Below, piece by piece: positions 54,932 to 63,009 of a stretch of 64,000 nt of DNA. Position 1 is the first letter of the stretch. Each line of letters begins with the position of its first letter. A program made the position numbers and the translations under genes. Source of the DNA: a bacterium (lineage in GTDB: Bacteria; Spirochaetota; UBA4802; UBA5550); contig JAAENB010000323.1 of the NCBI GenBank assembly GCA_024224995.1, positions 12,968 through 76,967 on the forward strand, written 5' to 3'. The notes under the pieces are model-generated. The model had not been told where the DNA came from, searched no databases, and saw only the letters and a list, made by a program, of their open reading frames with translations.

Positions 54932-56548
54932 TTATATAGGTCTTACGGAAGGACTGCTGTTGTTATAGCTATCATTAGTCAGTCTTTCCAGGTTTGATCC
55001 TGTTGCACCCATCTTATAAATCTGATTATTGCCGTCACGGTTGGATGTAAATATAATTTCTGACCCGTCAGACGACCATTTCATATTAGTATCAATTCCG
55101 GAAGTATTGGTCAACTGTGTCTGGTTAGAACCGTTGGAGTTCATTACATAGAGGTTACAGGTTCCTCCGGCGGACATACTATAACCAATTTTGGTTCCAT
55201 TAGGCGACCATGTTAGTTGACTATGAATTTCGGAACCACTGGTTAACTTCACCTGGCCGGAACCGTTGGAGTTCATTACGTGAACATTATAATCTATTCC
55301 TATCCCGGCTGCACCGGATATATATGCTATTTTTGTTCCATCGGGCGACCATACCGGATAGGTGCTTTTACTGGCAGTAGTGGTCAACTGCGTATTGTTT
55401 GAACCGTCAACACCAATTGTAAAGATACATGATGAAAATAATTCACCGCTTACATAAGCAAGTTTTGTTCCATCGGGCGACCAGTTAAATGATACAAAGA
55501 GTGTATTGCTGCTCAGGAATACTTTGTTTGTACCATCAGCATTCATTACATAGAGATTACTGTTAGTTCCATCGAAATCAATATAAGCAATTTTTGAACC
55601 ATCCGGAGACCATGCCTGGGCAAAACATCCTCCGGAACTATTGGTAAGCTGAACCGGGTTTGAACCATCGGCATTCATTACATAGAGATTAATGATAGAA
55701 CTAATCGTTACTGTATATACTACTTTTGAACCATCCGGAGACCATACCGGCGATGTTCCATTTCCTAATTTGGTTAGTTCCGAACCATCCGATTTTATTG
55801 AATATATTTCTCCGGTACTGGTGCTGTCGGATGAAAACAGAATAGGATATATTTTATCTTTTATGCTTTGAATATAAGCAGTATTTGCGTCAACAGCAAT
55901 CTCAAGGATGCCTAACTGAGTTGTATTATTAGCAACATCAGTTGTAAGACCATCAATAGAAGTGGTGTTCGCTGCAATATTGGCTGTATTGTTGGAAACC
56001 GTACCTGCCAGGTTGCTTAACATCGTAACATTGCCGTCAACATCGCTGCGAAGAGTTGTAATTAAAGCAGCATTTGCATCAATATTGCTGAGGTTGTCGT
56101 TAATATTGCTGAGGTTGCTATTAACTGTACTGGTAAGATTGCTTAACAATGTGGAATTCCCGGAGATGTTTCCCTGGATGGTCGTAATAGAAGCGATGTT
56201 TGTATCAATAGAGCTTTTATTATCAGCAGTGGATGTGACCAGAGAGTCAATCGTTATTTGCTGTGAGTCATTAACAGCCTTAAGAGCGTCAATGGCCTGT
56301 TGAAGAGCTTCGCCCTGAGCTTTAAGAGCATCTTCCTGAACCTGGATAGTATCAAACTGGGTCTGGTTCGTTTCATTTAAACTTTTAACATCTTGCTGCA
56401 ATATTGCAATATTAGCATACAAATCGGAAAAACTAAACCCTTCAGATGTATCATCGGAACTGCTGGAAAGACCCTGTTCACAACCGGTATAAGTCATAAC
56501 GAGGGCTAGCAAGAGACTTAGATATTTTATTTTAAATAATGATTTCAT
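54932..56548 (-). CDS. Lipoprotein with coiled coil and TolB-type (PD40) beta-propeller
   Basis: This is a 538-residue protein. The signal peptide ends MTYTGC (C23), then EQGLSSSSDD and FSFSDLYANI, closely matching the start of the lipoprotein at 36094-36996. A long heptad/threonine-rich coiled coil (about 45-240) contains repeats such as NISGNSTLLSNLTSTV. The C-terminal half is a WD40-like PD40 propeller with blades of the form WSPDGSKIAYI and VMNADGSNPVQLT, as in TolB. It is probably a surface or periplasmic stalk presenting a propeller. GAGG precedes the ATG. Confidence 0.87.
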   Translation of the reverse strand: MKSLFKIKYLSLLLALVMTYTGCEQGLSSSSDDTSEGFSFSDLYANIAILQQDVKSLNETNQTQFDTIQVQEDALKAQGEALQQAIDALKAVNDSQQITIDSLVTSTADNKSSIDTNIASITTIQGNISGNSTLLSNLTSTVNSNLSNINDNLSNIDANAALITTLRSDVDGNVTMLSNLAGTVSNNTANIAANTTSIDGLTTDVANNTTQLGILEIAVDANTAYIQSIKDKIYPILFSSDSTSTGEIYSIKSDGSELTKLGNGTSPVWSPDGSKVVYTVTISSIINLYVMNADGSNPVQLTNSSGGCFAQAWSPDGSKIAYIDFDGTNSNLYVMNADGTNKVFLSSNTLFVSFNWSPDGTKLAYVSGELFSSCIFTIGVDGSNNTQLTTTASKSTYPVWSPDGTKIAYISGAAGIGIDYNVHVMNSNGSGQVKLTSGSEIHSQLTWSPNGTKIGYSMSAGGTCNLYVMNSNGSNQTQLTNTSGIDTNMKWSSDGSEIIFTSNRDGNNQIYKMGATGSNLERLTNDSYNNSSPSVRPI

Positions 56549-56581
56549 GATTTACCTCAATCCTTGAATTGCTTTTATTAG

Positions 56582-56610
56582 AAAATACTGCTTTTTTGGC
56601 GTATCGGCAA
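56582..56610 (-). promoter_or_regulatory. Promoter of the PD40 lipoprotein gene
   Basis: On the minus strand, TTGCCG (56610-56605), a 17-bp spacer with an A6 run, then TATTTT (56587-56582), the same as at 37049-37077. Confidence 0.65.
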
Positions 56611-56637
56611 TACAATGAGGTCAAAAATGCTCTAATA

Positions 56638-56666
56638 GGGAATGAGTGCTAGGTGGGGGGGAATGA
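56638..56666 (-). promoter_or_regulatory. Paired TCATTCCC direct repeats, likely activator site (copy B)
   Basis: TCATTCCC occurs at 56666-56659 and 56645-56638, a 21-bp period, 27 bases upstream of the -35, i.e. 21 bp (two helical turns) further than in copy A. Confidence 0.65.
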
Positions 56667-56761
56667 ATGACAACACTTATATGGAGTCGATGAAAAATAA
56701 ATTTTTCCCTTAAGTATTTTCACAAGATTCCGTTAATATTCATATAAGGGGAATTATTATT

Positions 56762-58033
56762 ATGTCGTATTTAAAATTGAATAGTCAAACAAGAGCTTGT
56801 AGTCCCGGTTTTTTGAAACTTTTGATTTTTTCCGTGTTTTTGGGTTTTTCTTCTCTATTATATGCCGATATTTTTTCGGTCTCAGAAAAACCAAAAAGTC
56901 TTGGAGAGCCAATGAACGGTTCCGTAAACGATTTTGCTCCGGCCATTAGCCCGGACGGAAGTTTTATGATATTTAACTCCAACAGGAGCAGCAAATACCA
57001 GGATCTTTTTATCAGCCATTATAAAGATGGAAAATGGGGAGCACCACAGGTTATGAGCTTCTTAAATTCTCCCTATAACGATGAAGCACCCTTTTTATCT
57101 CCCGATGGGAAAACCCTTTTCTTTTCCTCCGACAGGGACGGCAGTATGGAAATGCCCAGGGATGCCCGGAACAGGATCAAGGTCTCTTTTGACCTTTATT
57201 GGTCAAAGCTGGTCGACGGCAACTGGACCAGTCCGGAGCCCCTGCCCGGAAAGGTAAACAGCATGTTTCATGAGAAAACTCCCGCTTTAACTGAAGATGG
57301 GAAAACGCTCTATTTCGCGCGATGGTCTTTTGGCCATATAAAAGGCACAAAATTAATGAAAGCTGAGTTTAAAAACGGGGAATTCGTAAACGCGGAACTA
57401 TTACCGGCCCCTTTTAATACAGGGTATCACGATCTTGCCCTGATCCCGGCAGAAGACCTGGAAGGATTCTTTTTCTCTTCCGTAAGGGACGATAGTTTTG
57501 GAAAGTGGGATCTTTATTTTGTTTCATATAAGAATGGTATCTTTGGTAAGCCCGTTAACCTGGGTGAGAATATCAACAGTGAAGATAGCGAGCTCTTTCT
57601 TACGAGGATCGATCAACGGTTTTTTATCTGCTCCAACAGGGAAGGGGGAAAAGGACAGTTTGATATTTACTCTTCGTTTATCTTCCGCAAAGACAAAAGT
57701 TTCGATACCAGGGCTATTAACTTCGATTTTAATTCATATACCATCAAAAAAGAGTCCTTTCCCTATCTTAACGCGCTTTCCGATTTTCTCAAGAAGAACA
57801 AAGATCTTAAACTTGAGATCATTGGACATACGGACCTGCACGGATCGGTAAAATTTAATAATGATTTAAGCGAAAAAAGATCAAAATCAGTTCGTGATTA
57901 CCTGGTAAAAAAAGGACTTGATTCGGATAAATTCCAGGTCCGGGGCGCGGGCAAGAGCTCCCCTCTTGTTAACAAGATTGGAAAAGGGCATGATGAAAAA
58001 AACAGGCGAACTGAGTTTAAGCTCATAAAATAA
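56762..58033 (+). CDS. OmpA-family protein with PD40 propeller
   Basis: This is a 423-residue protein. The signal peptide spans about 1-34 (ending LLYADIF). A PD40 propeller (about 45-300: APAISPDGSFMIFNSNR, APFLSPDGKTLFFSSDRDGS) precedes a peptidoglycan-binding OmpA domain (about 315-423) with INFDFNSYTIKKES, IIGHTDLHGS, LSEKRSKSVRDYLVKKG and the conserved arginine in NRRTEF. It probably links the outer envelope to peptidoglycan. AAGGGG precedes the ATG. It is transcribed divergently from the PD40 lipoprotein, suggesting a shared envelope role. Confidence 0.92.
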   Translation: MSYLKLNSQTRACSPGFLKLLIFSVFLGFSSLLYADIFSVSEKPKSLGEPMNGSVNDFAPAISPDGSFMIFNSNRSSKYQDLFISHYKDGKWGAPQVMSFLNSPYNDEAPFLSPDGKTLFFSSDRDGSMEMPRDARNRIKVSFDLYWSKLVDGNWTSPEPLPGKVNSMFHEKTPALTEDGKTLYFARWSFGHIKGTKLMKAEFKNGEFVNAELLPAPFNTGYHDLALIPAEDLEGFFFSSVRDDSFGKWDLYFVSYKNGIFGKPVNLGENINSEDSELFLTRIDQRFFICSNREGGKGQFDIYSSFIFRKDKSFDTRAINFDFNSYTIKKESFPYLNALSDFLKKNKDLKLEIIGHTDLHGSVKFNNDLSEKRSKSVRDYLVKKGLDSDKFQVRGAGKSSPLVNKIGKGHDEKNRRTEFKLIK

Positions 58034-58347
58034 AAAGTGAAAATTTTTCAGTCCCTGTTTCTAAAATAGTTCACCAGGGCTATGGGGATTTCTCATAGCG
58101 TGGGGTGCGACCCCTGCGAGGGGCTTCCAGCCCCTCGTTATGATGAAGACGGCTCTATTTTAAAAGAAGTTTCTTAAGAGTGCGGACCCTGCGAAGCAGG
58201 GAATAAATACGGAAGAAACTGTGTTGATACCGAGGTCTATTTTACGAAGATGCTCCGGTCAAGGGTTTGGTTCTGAGAGACGTTGCAGTGCAACGCCTTT
58301 ACTGGCTGGTTTCAGGCCAGGGCTATGGAGATTCCGGGCAGCTGTGT
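58034..58347. other. 314-bp intergenic region rich in hairpins and repeats
   Basis: It contains the hairpin CGAGGGGCT/AGCCCCTCG (58117-58137) and copy 2 of the 91-bp repeat (58205-58295). GCGGGGA/TCCCCGC (58351-58369) lies just inside the end of the next gene. Short phrases (CCAGGGCTATGG) occur twice. I see no supported gene and suspect a decayed mobile or structured element. Confidence 0.6.
58205..58295. repeat. 91-bp dispersed repeat, copy 2
   Basis: It matches 38188-38278 at about 85 of 91 positions. The terminal hairpin is shorter here: GAGACGTTGCA is followed by only TGCAACG, so the right arm is cut. Confidence 0.8.
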
Positions 58348-59061
58348 TTAGCGGGGAATTTCTCCCCGCACGGGTTTGTCTTTTATCCCCAGGAATTTTT
58401 CCAACTCCTGCTCTATAAACAGCGCCTGTTCAGCTTCCTGAAGTCGCTTGAGTAGTTTCAGTTTTGGTTTATTTCCCGTGAGTATAACATGGAGTTCATA
58501 GCTGTAACTGGTCCCGTTTTTTCCGTTGCTGATTTTCTCTTTGCAATACAATTGCTCAATTTCCATGGTATTCAATTTTCTATTCCCCTTCCACGGAATT
58601 GGACCATGCCGGACTTCAAGATGCCCCATCCCTGCGGTTATTATAGTCCTGTTAAAAAAACCAGCCAGGGTATAATAGGCAAGCCCAATCCCTACGGCGG
58701 TATGAGCTATCCCAAACAGGGACATAAACCAGGCGCCGCTTGATAATGATATGGCATGCCACACAACCATAAACGTGTTCCAGCCTATGCAAAAAAACAG
58801 GAGAAAAAGATACACAAAAGAGAACCATTTGTAGCTTATTTCAAGACTGCCTCCCTGGCGAGTAAGCTGTATCTTTTCGGGCAGCGGTATGGGCAGGCGT
58901 TCTTCCGGTGTGGAATTGTCATTATTTTTGTTCGGGGGCCAGTCTTCAAGGGCAAAGACTCCTCCGCAATGGGTGCACCGGGCCATTGCAAGATCTTCTA
59001 CAATATTTTTTTCTTCGATTGGGGCTCCACAGCTGGTACAGTTGATTTTTGTCATTTTCAT
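58348..59061 (-). CDS. Zinc-ribbon membrane protein of unknown function
   Basis: The zinc ribbon CTSCGAP and CTHCGG sits near the N-terminus, then a proline-rich linker and two hydrophobic helices (roughly 80-105 and 112-140), then a cytosolic beta-rich part (MEIEQLYCKEKISNG, ELHVILTGNK) and a helical tail. I do not recognise a named family. The start could be ATG 59061 or 59091; I chose the nearer one because the zinc ribbon usually begins within a few residues. Its 3' end runs into a palindrome-rich region. Confidence 0.7.
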   Translation of the reverse strand: MKMTKINCTSCGAPIEEKNIVEDLAMARCTHCGGVFALEDWPPNKNNDNSTPEERLPIPLPEKIQLTRQGGSLEISYKWFSFVYLFLLFFCIGWNTFMVVWHAISLSSGAWFMSLFGIAHTAVGIGLAYYTLAGFFNRTIITAGMGHLEVRHGPIPWKGNRKLNTMEIEQLYCKEKISNGKNGTSYSYELHVILTGNKPKLKLLKRLQEAEQALFIEQELEKFLGIKDKPVRGEIPR

Positions 59062-59142
59062 GGAAGATATTCCGTAACCTGTTTTTACCATGGTATATCA
59101 AAAATAACGGGGTTTGTCAATAGAAAATGATGGGGGCCGGGC

Positions 59143-60114
59143 TTACTCTTTTGGTTCTTCGTAAAATCTTTTCTTGGTTTTGCTTTCACCAACAAACCCG
59201 TTGAATAAAACTTCCAGGATGAGGGGGATCTCGTCGGTCAGGGGGTAGTCCATTCCGCGCCTGAACCATTTATGAGCAACACCGTCTATAAATCCGAGGA
59301 TTCCGTAAAAGGCAGTGTAAAAGTTCGTGGTTTTTAATTCTTTTTCTTTATTTAAGGCAAGAATCCTTTCTTTAAACATGGGAAGCTGGCTAATGAAGTA
59401 ATCATAAAACATGCTCCACTTTCCTGCTTGCCTGGTTATGGCCTCTCCCTGGATAAGCTGGTATACGATGGGGTTTTCCTGGATAAATCCCACCCAGAGC
59501 TCTACCATCTCCTGTATCTGGGCAAGCATCTCCCCTTCCCTGGTGAATATTTCACTAATTGGGGTAATAATTTCTTCGTATTTTTCCGTAATGAGCTGTT
59601 CAAGAAGGTCTTCTTTGCTTTTAAAATACCGGTAAACCGATCCTTTTCCAACTCCCGACAAAGAGGCAATTTCATCTATAGTGGCTTTGTGATATCCTTT
59701 CTGGGCAAAGACCTGGAGTGCCGCGCTGAATATTTTTTGTCTTTTTTTATCGCCGGGATCCTTTTTTTCTTCTATTTTTGAAGTATCCTGGTTTGTGATC
59801 CTTGAAAAGAGGCTTTTCATGTAATCGGCTGAAATTTCAACGGTTTTGATGCCAAACCGGGTCGATTCCTCAATAGCGGCTTTAAATAAATTATAAGAAG
59901 CTTCGGGAATATTTTTTTCTTCTAAATATTCCATTATTTCAGCAAGATATCGCGACAGCCATTCACTTGCTTCTTTTATGAAATTTTTACTGTCGTTCTC
60001 TTCTTTAAGAGAATTAAGAGACTCTCCCAGGGAATTCCGGAAAGATGACTCATCAAAGCTTCCGTTGGGGAAAAAGTATTTTCCTATTTCCACATAGAGT
60101 TTATTTTCGGACAT
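59143..60114 (-). CDS. TetR-family transcriptional regulator with long N-terminal extension
   Basis: This is a 323-residue protein. The DNA-binding domain is not at the N-terminus but near residues 122-170: KIFSAALQVFAQKGYHKATIDEIASLSGVGKGSVYRYFKSKEDLL. It is followed by a helical ligand domain of normal size. The first 115 or so residues are an extra helical region with no motif I know. ATG 60114 has GAGGA eight bases upstream; a GTG at 60150 is less likely. The extension is therefore real, not a start error. Its target may include the operator at 41924, though this is unproven. Confidence 0.88.
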   Translation of the reverse strand: MSENKLYVEIGKYFFPNGSFDESSFRNSLGESLNSLKEENDSKNFIKEASEWLSRYLAEIMEYLEEKNIPEASYNLFKAAIEESTRFGIKTVEISADYMKSLFSRITNQDTSKIEEKKDPGDKKRQKIFSAALQVFAQKGYHKATIDEIASLSGVGKGSVYRYFKSKEDLLEQLITEKYEEIITPISEIFTREGEMLAQIQEMVELWVGFIQENPIVYQLIQGEAITRQAGKWSMFYDYFISQLPMFKERILALNKEKELKTTNFYTAFYGILGFIDGVAHKWFRRGMDYPLTDEIPLILEVLFNGFVGESKTKKRFYEEPKE

Positions 60115-60248
60115 ACGAGGTTCCTCGTTCTTTTTCTTCTTCTTAGTCACGGCTTGTTCTATCCGGTTCCTGTTTTTTACAGCCTGTCTTGTTAAAGATC
60201 GCTGTGTTCAAGATTTTGTCAAGGGTTTTAACCCCGCGTTATGAGAAG

Positions 60249-60746
60249 TTAGCCTTTAAAAATGACATATTTTCGCATTATAAAGTTTAAAAGCGCGGCT
60301 ATTCCGATGCTGCCAATAAAGGCGGCGGGTGTTGGTATACCAAAATTTTTTATAAAATAGCCCATTGCCGGGGTTGCTGCGAACGCTCCAACTGCGGCAA
60401 CCGCGAAAAAAAGAACCATTTCTATAAACCAGTTATAACGACCCTGCTCGAAAACCCATATAGCATTAAGAGTATATGCAGCGATATTGCTCGCGACAAA
60501 ACCAATTATATTATTTATCATAAAATTTGTTCCGCGCACAGAGTCAGTTATTGGAGAAACCTGGATGCCAAAAAGTTTAACCAGGAATCCCTCGCTGTTT
60601 AACGCGGGAAAAAGTTTCCATGAACAAAGAAAAAAAATGATAGTATAAATAAGGGTCGCTACTGAGCCTGCTAAAAGATATTTCATGTATTGAACGGCAA
60701 ATGGATGCCGCTGCCGCCAGTTTTTTGCTGTAGAAGTTGAATTCAT
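60249..60746 (-). CDS. GtrA-family membrane protein
   Basis: This is a 165-residue protein with four hydrophobic helices. The first segment (YMKYLLAGSVATLIYTIIFFL) and the last (AALLNFIMRKYVIFKG) carry the GtrA pattern. The family helps move polyprenyl-linked sugars or glycolipids across the membrane. It starts six bases after the NAD-kinase-fold gene, with AGGA inside that gene's end, so the two are cotranscribed. Confidence 0.85.
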   Translation of the reverse strand: MNSTSTAKNWRQRHPFAVQYMKYLLAGSVATLIYTIIFFLCSWKLFPALNSEGFLVKLFGIQVSPITDSVRGTNFMINNIIGFVASNIAAYTLNAIWVFEQGRYNWFIEMVLFFAVAAVGAFAATPAMGYFIKNFGIPTPAAFIGSIGIAALLNFIMRKYVIFKG

Positions 60747-60752
60747 TTATGT

Positions 60753-61751
60753 TTATTCCTGTGAAATTACAAGATTTGTTCTTTTTTCTGCCAGTTTAAT
60801 AGTAGCTGTTGCACCTGAGTTGAACTGTAGAAAGTCGTCTATCATGCCGTCGGAGAAGATAACTCCCTGCTCCCCCATGTGGCTTCTTAAAAGGAGCTCG
60901 TCCCCGGCTAAGAGTTCTCCCGCTACTATCTCGGTCCCGCTCCATTTGCTTTTAAAGGGCTCGCGTACAACAAAGACCAGTTTTTGTTCTTCCCAGTCCG
61001 GAGTATGTTGAAGGGATTCTTCTTCGGGTATTTTATCGGTCATATCCTCTTCGTTCTTTTTCCCCGTCTTTTTCTTTTTTACAGGTGGTTTCTGATGAAT
61101 AAAGCCCGATACGCCTTCTGCCATATTAAAGACCGAACTGAGCCATCCCGTAGATCCCGCTGGTGTGGAAACCAGGACCCCGCTTGAACTTTGCCGCTCT
61201 TCCATATTGTTATACGACAGCGTATACCTGGCACTGATGTGGCTCTGTGCCCCGATAAAGAAATCATTAAAGGCATACAGGTGCTGCCCGTCGTTCAGGT
61301 CTACCCGGGCCATTGATATCTTTTTTACCATGTATGTATCATCATCTATATTGTCAAGAGTACTTTTTATATCTTCCGGAAGAAATGGAAGCAAGATCCC
61401 GTCAAAGCGGTCCGGATCGGGATTGACCGCCACGACAGGCTGCCCCGTTAGATATTTTGCCGTATTAACCACCAGCCCATCCTGGCCCAGGGTTATAACA
61501 ATATCTTTTTCCGTGAAGAGGAAATTCGGCAGATAGGTTCTGTCAATAAACTGGTGTTTTACGCCCGAGGGGAGAAGCTGCGCTATGGAGTCCTGAGCGT
61601 GCTGATAATTATCGTACTCAAGTTCATAATCCTCAAACCGGTGGCCTCTTTTTTCGATAAAGAATTTGGCCTGGTTTTGCGTATTAAAGCGTTTAATGCT
61701 CTCTTCGAGCCGTGTTTGCCTGGTTACTATTATTATTCGTTCTATATTCAT
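60753..61751 (-). CDS. NAD-kinase-fold protein with altered GGDG motif
   Basis: This is a 332-residue protein. The fold signature is present: ITLGQDGLVVNTAKYL (about 86-101), where the family has GGDG; AFNDFFIG for the usual NE motif; and VLVSTPAGSTGW (about 192-203). A lysine- and glutamate-rich insertion follows (about 222-258). It could be a true NAD kinase or a relative acting on another substrate such as a lipid. ATG 61751 has GAGAGG upstream at a long spacing; ATG 61805, overlapping the previous gene's stop, is the alternative. Confidence 0.78.
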   Translation of the reverse strand: MNIERIIIVTRQTRLEESIKRFNTQNQAKFFIEKRGHRFEDYELEYDNYQHAQDSIAQLLPSGVKHQFIDRTYLPNFLFTEKDIVITLGQDGLVVNTAKYLTGQPVVAVNPDPDRFDGILLPFLPEDIKSTLDNIDDDTYMVKKISMARVDLNDGQHLYAFNDFFIGAQSHISARYTLSYNNMEERQSSSGVLVSTPAGSTGWLSSVFNMAEGVSGFIHQKPPVKKKKTGKKNEEDMTDKIPEEESLQHTPDWEEQKLVFVVREPFKSKWSGTEIVAGELLAGDELLLRSHMGEQGVIFSDGMIDDFLQFNSGATATIKLAEKRTNLVISQE

Positions 61752-61794
61752 TACTTTCGGATTCCTCTCCCGTGCCGGGGCGTAACCGCATTTT

Positions 61795-62862
61795 TTACTC
61801 CTCATAACCCATGAGCGAGTTAAGCAGATCGGGAGAAATATTCAGGTTCCCTATTTTTTCCGCGTTATTCGCAAGGTCTTTTATGGCTTTGCTGATAATT
61901 TGCCGTGAATCCATCTGGTTCGAAGCAAGGACTTCCAGGAGTTTCGGATCAAGGCCCGCGAGCGGTCCAAGTTCCAGCTGAACCGATTCGGCCCTGGCCC
62001 TGGCATAGGTAACCTGGTTTTCCGCCTGGAGCGCGACCAGTTCTTTCTTTTGTTCTTCCAGTTCAATGCGGGCCGTGGTTTTCTGCTGTGCCAGTTCCTG
62101 CTTTTTCATTTGAACAAACTCTTCTTTTTTCATCCGGGCCTCTTCAAGGACCTTCTGCTTTTCCTGGACCGCTATTTCCACGTTCATCTGTTCTTCCCGG
62201 ATTTCCCGGTTTTTTTCTTCCACTGCTATTTCTGTTTGCAGCTCATTTTCTTTTATCTTCCGCTCCTGGTCTATGGCAAAGTTCCGCCGTTCATAAATGG
62301 CCTCATCCGCCGATTTTAACAGCTCTTCCCTGGTTTTCGCTTCCAGGGCTCTTCCCGTATCCGGGGTGGGGCTTATTTTTACGATGGAGAAGTCTATGAG
62401 TTCTATTCCCAGGGCTGTCATTGACTCCGCTTCTTTTAGCTTTGTTTTCGCGTGGGATACTATTTCCCCTGTTGTTGACAGGGCCTGGATAAGTGTCATG
62501 GACTGGATCTTTTGTTTTATGGTAACCTGGATAATATTGCTTACCCGTTCCGGCAGTTTTTCATTCCCGTCACCGGAAAAGTCTCCTGCTATGCTTACGG
62601 AGAAATCGAGCATTGAGGCCAGTTTCTCAGGATCGGCTACCCGGTAGGTGAGCTGGCCCTGGATATCGCACTCCTGGAAGTCGGAAGTTGTTTCTTTGAA
62701 CATAAAAAGGACATCCCGGCTATCGGCAGGAACAATGACGATATTTGAGGTTGGGCCGTAGTAGAAAAAGCTGAGGCCCGCTCCTTTTGATTTTAGTTTC
62801 CCTTTTTTGTAAAAAAGAACGAATTCCGTTGGTTTTGTTTTAATAAATTTTATTCCTAGCAT
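61795..62862 (-). CDS. SPFH/band-7 domain protein
   Basis: This is a 355-residue protein. An SPFH domain (about 15-190) includes CDIQGQLTYRVADPEKLASML and ALGIELIDFSIVKISP. A long charged coiled coil (about 195-300) then leads to a helical tail. I see no transmembrane helix or zinc ribbon. SPFH proteins form oligomeric membrane-associated scaffolds. ATG 62862 is preceded by GGGAG nine bases upstream. It heads the minus-strand series SPFH, NAD-kinase-fold, GtrA. Confidence 0.88.
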   Translation of the reverse strand: MLGIKFIKTKPTEFVLFYKKGKLKSKGAGLSFFYYGPTSNIVIVPADSRDVLFMFKETTSDFQECDIQGQLTYRVADPEKLASMLDFSVSIAGDFSGDGNEKLPERVSNIIQVTIKQKIQSMTLIQALSTTGEIVSHAKTKLKEAESMTALGIELIDFSIVKISPTPDTGRALEAKTREELLKSADEAIYERRNFAIDQERKIKENELQTEIAVEEKNREIREEQMNVEIAVQEKQKVLEEARMKKEEFVQMKKQELAQQKTTARIELEEQKKELVALQAENQVTYARARAESVQLELGPLAGLDPKLLEVLASNQMDSRQIISKAIKDLANNAEKIGNLNISPDLLNSLMGYEE

Positions 62863-63009
62863 GATAGTTCTCCCTGGTGTTTGCCTTGCTGGCATAGTAG
62901 GCCTTTTTGCACGGAATTTCAATAACTTTTTTGGATTGACAGGAAACCAAAAATGTAAGAATAATAAGCCTGAAAAATATATAAAATCATCCTCTAAAAG
63001 GAAACTGTC

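Noticed and set aside
58221..58455. Small open frames across the repeat copy 2
   Set aside because: The frames arise from the 91-bp repeat and the opposite-strand zinc-ribbon gene; no ribosome site, and copy 1 has a different downstream frame.
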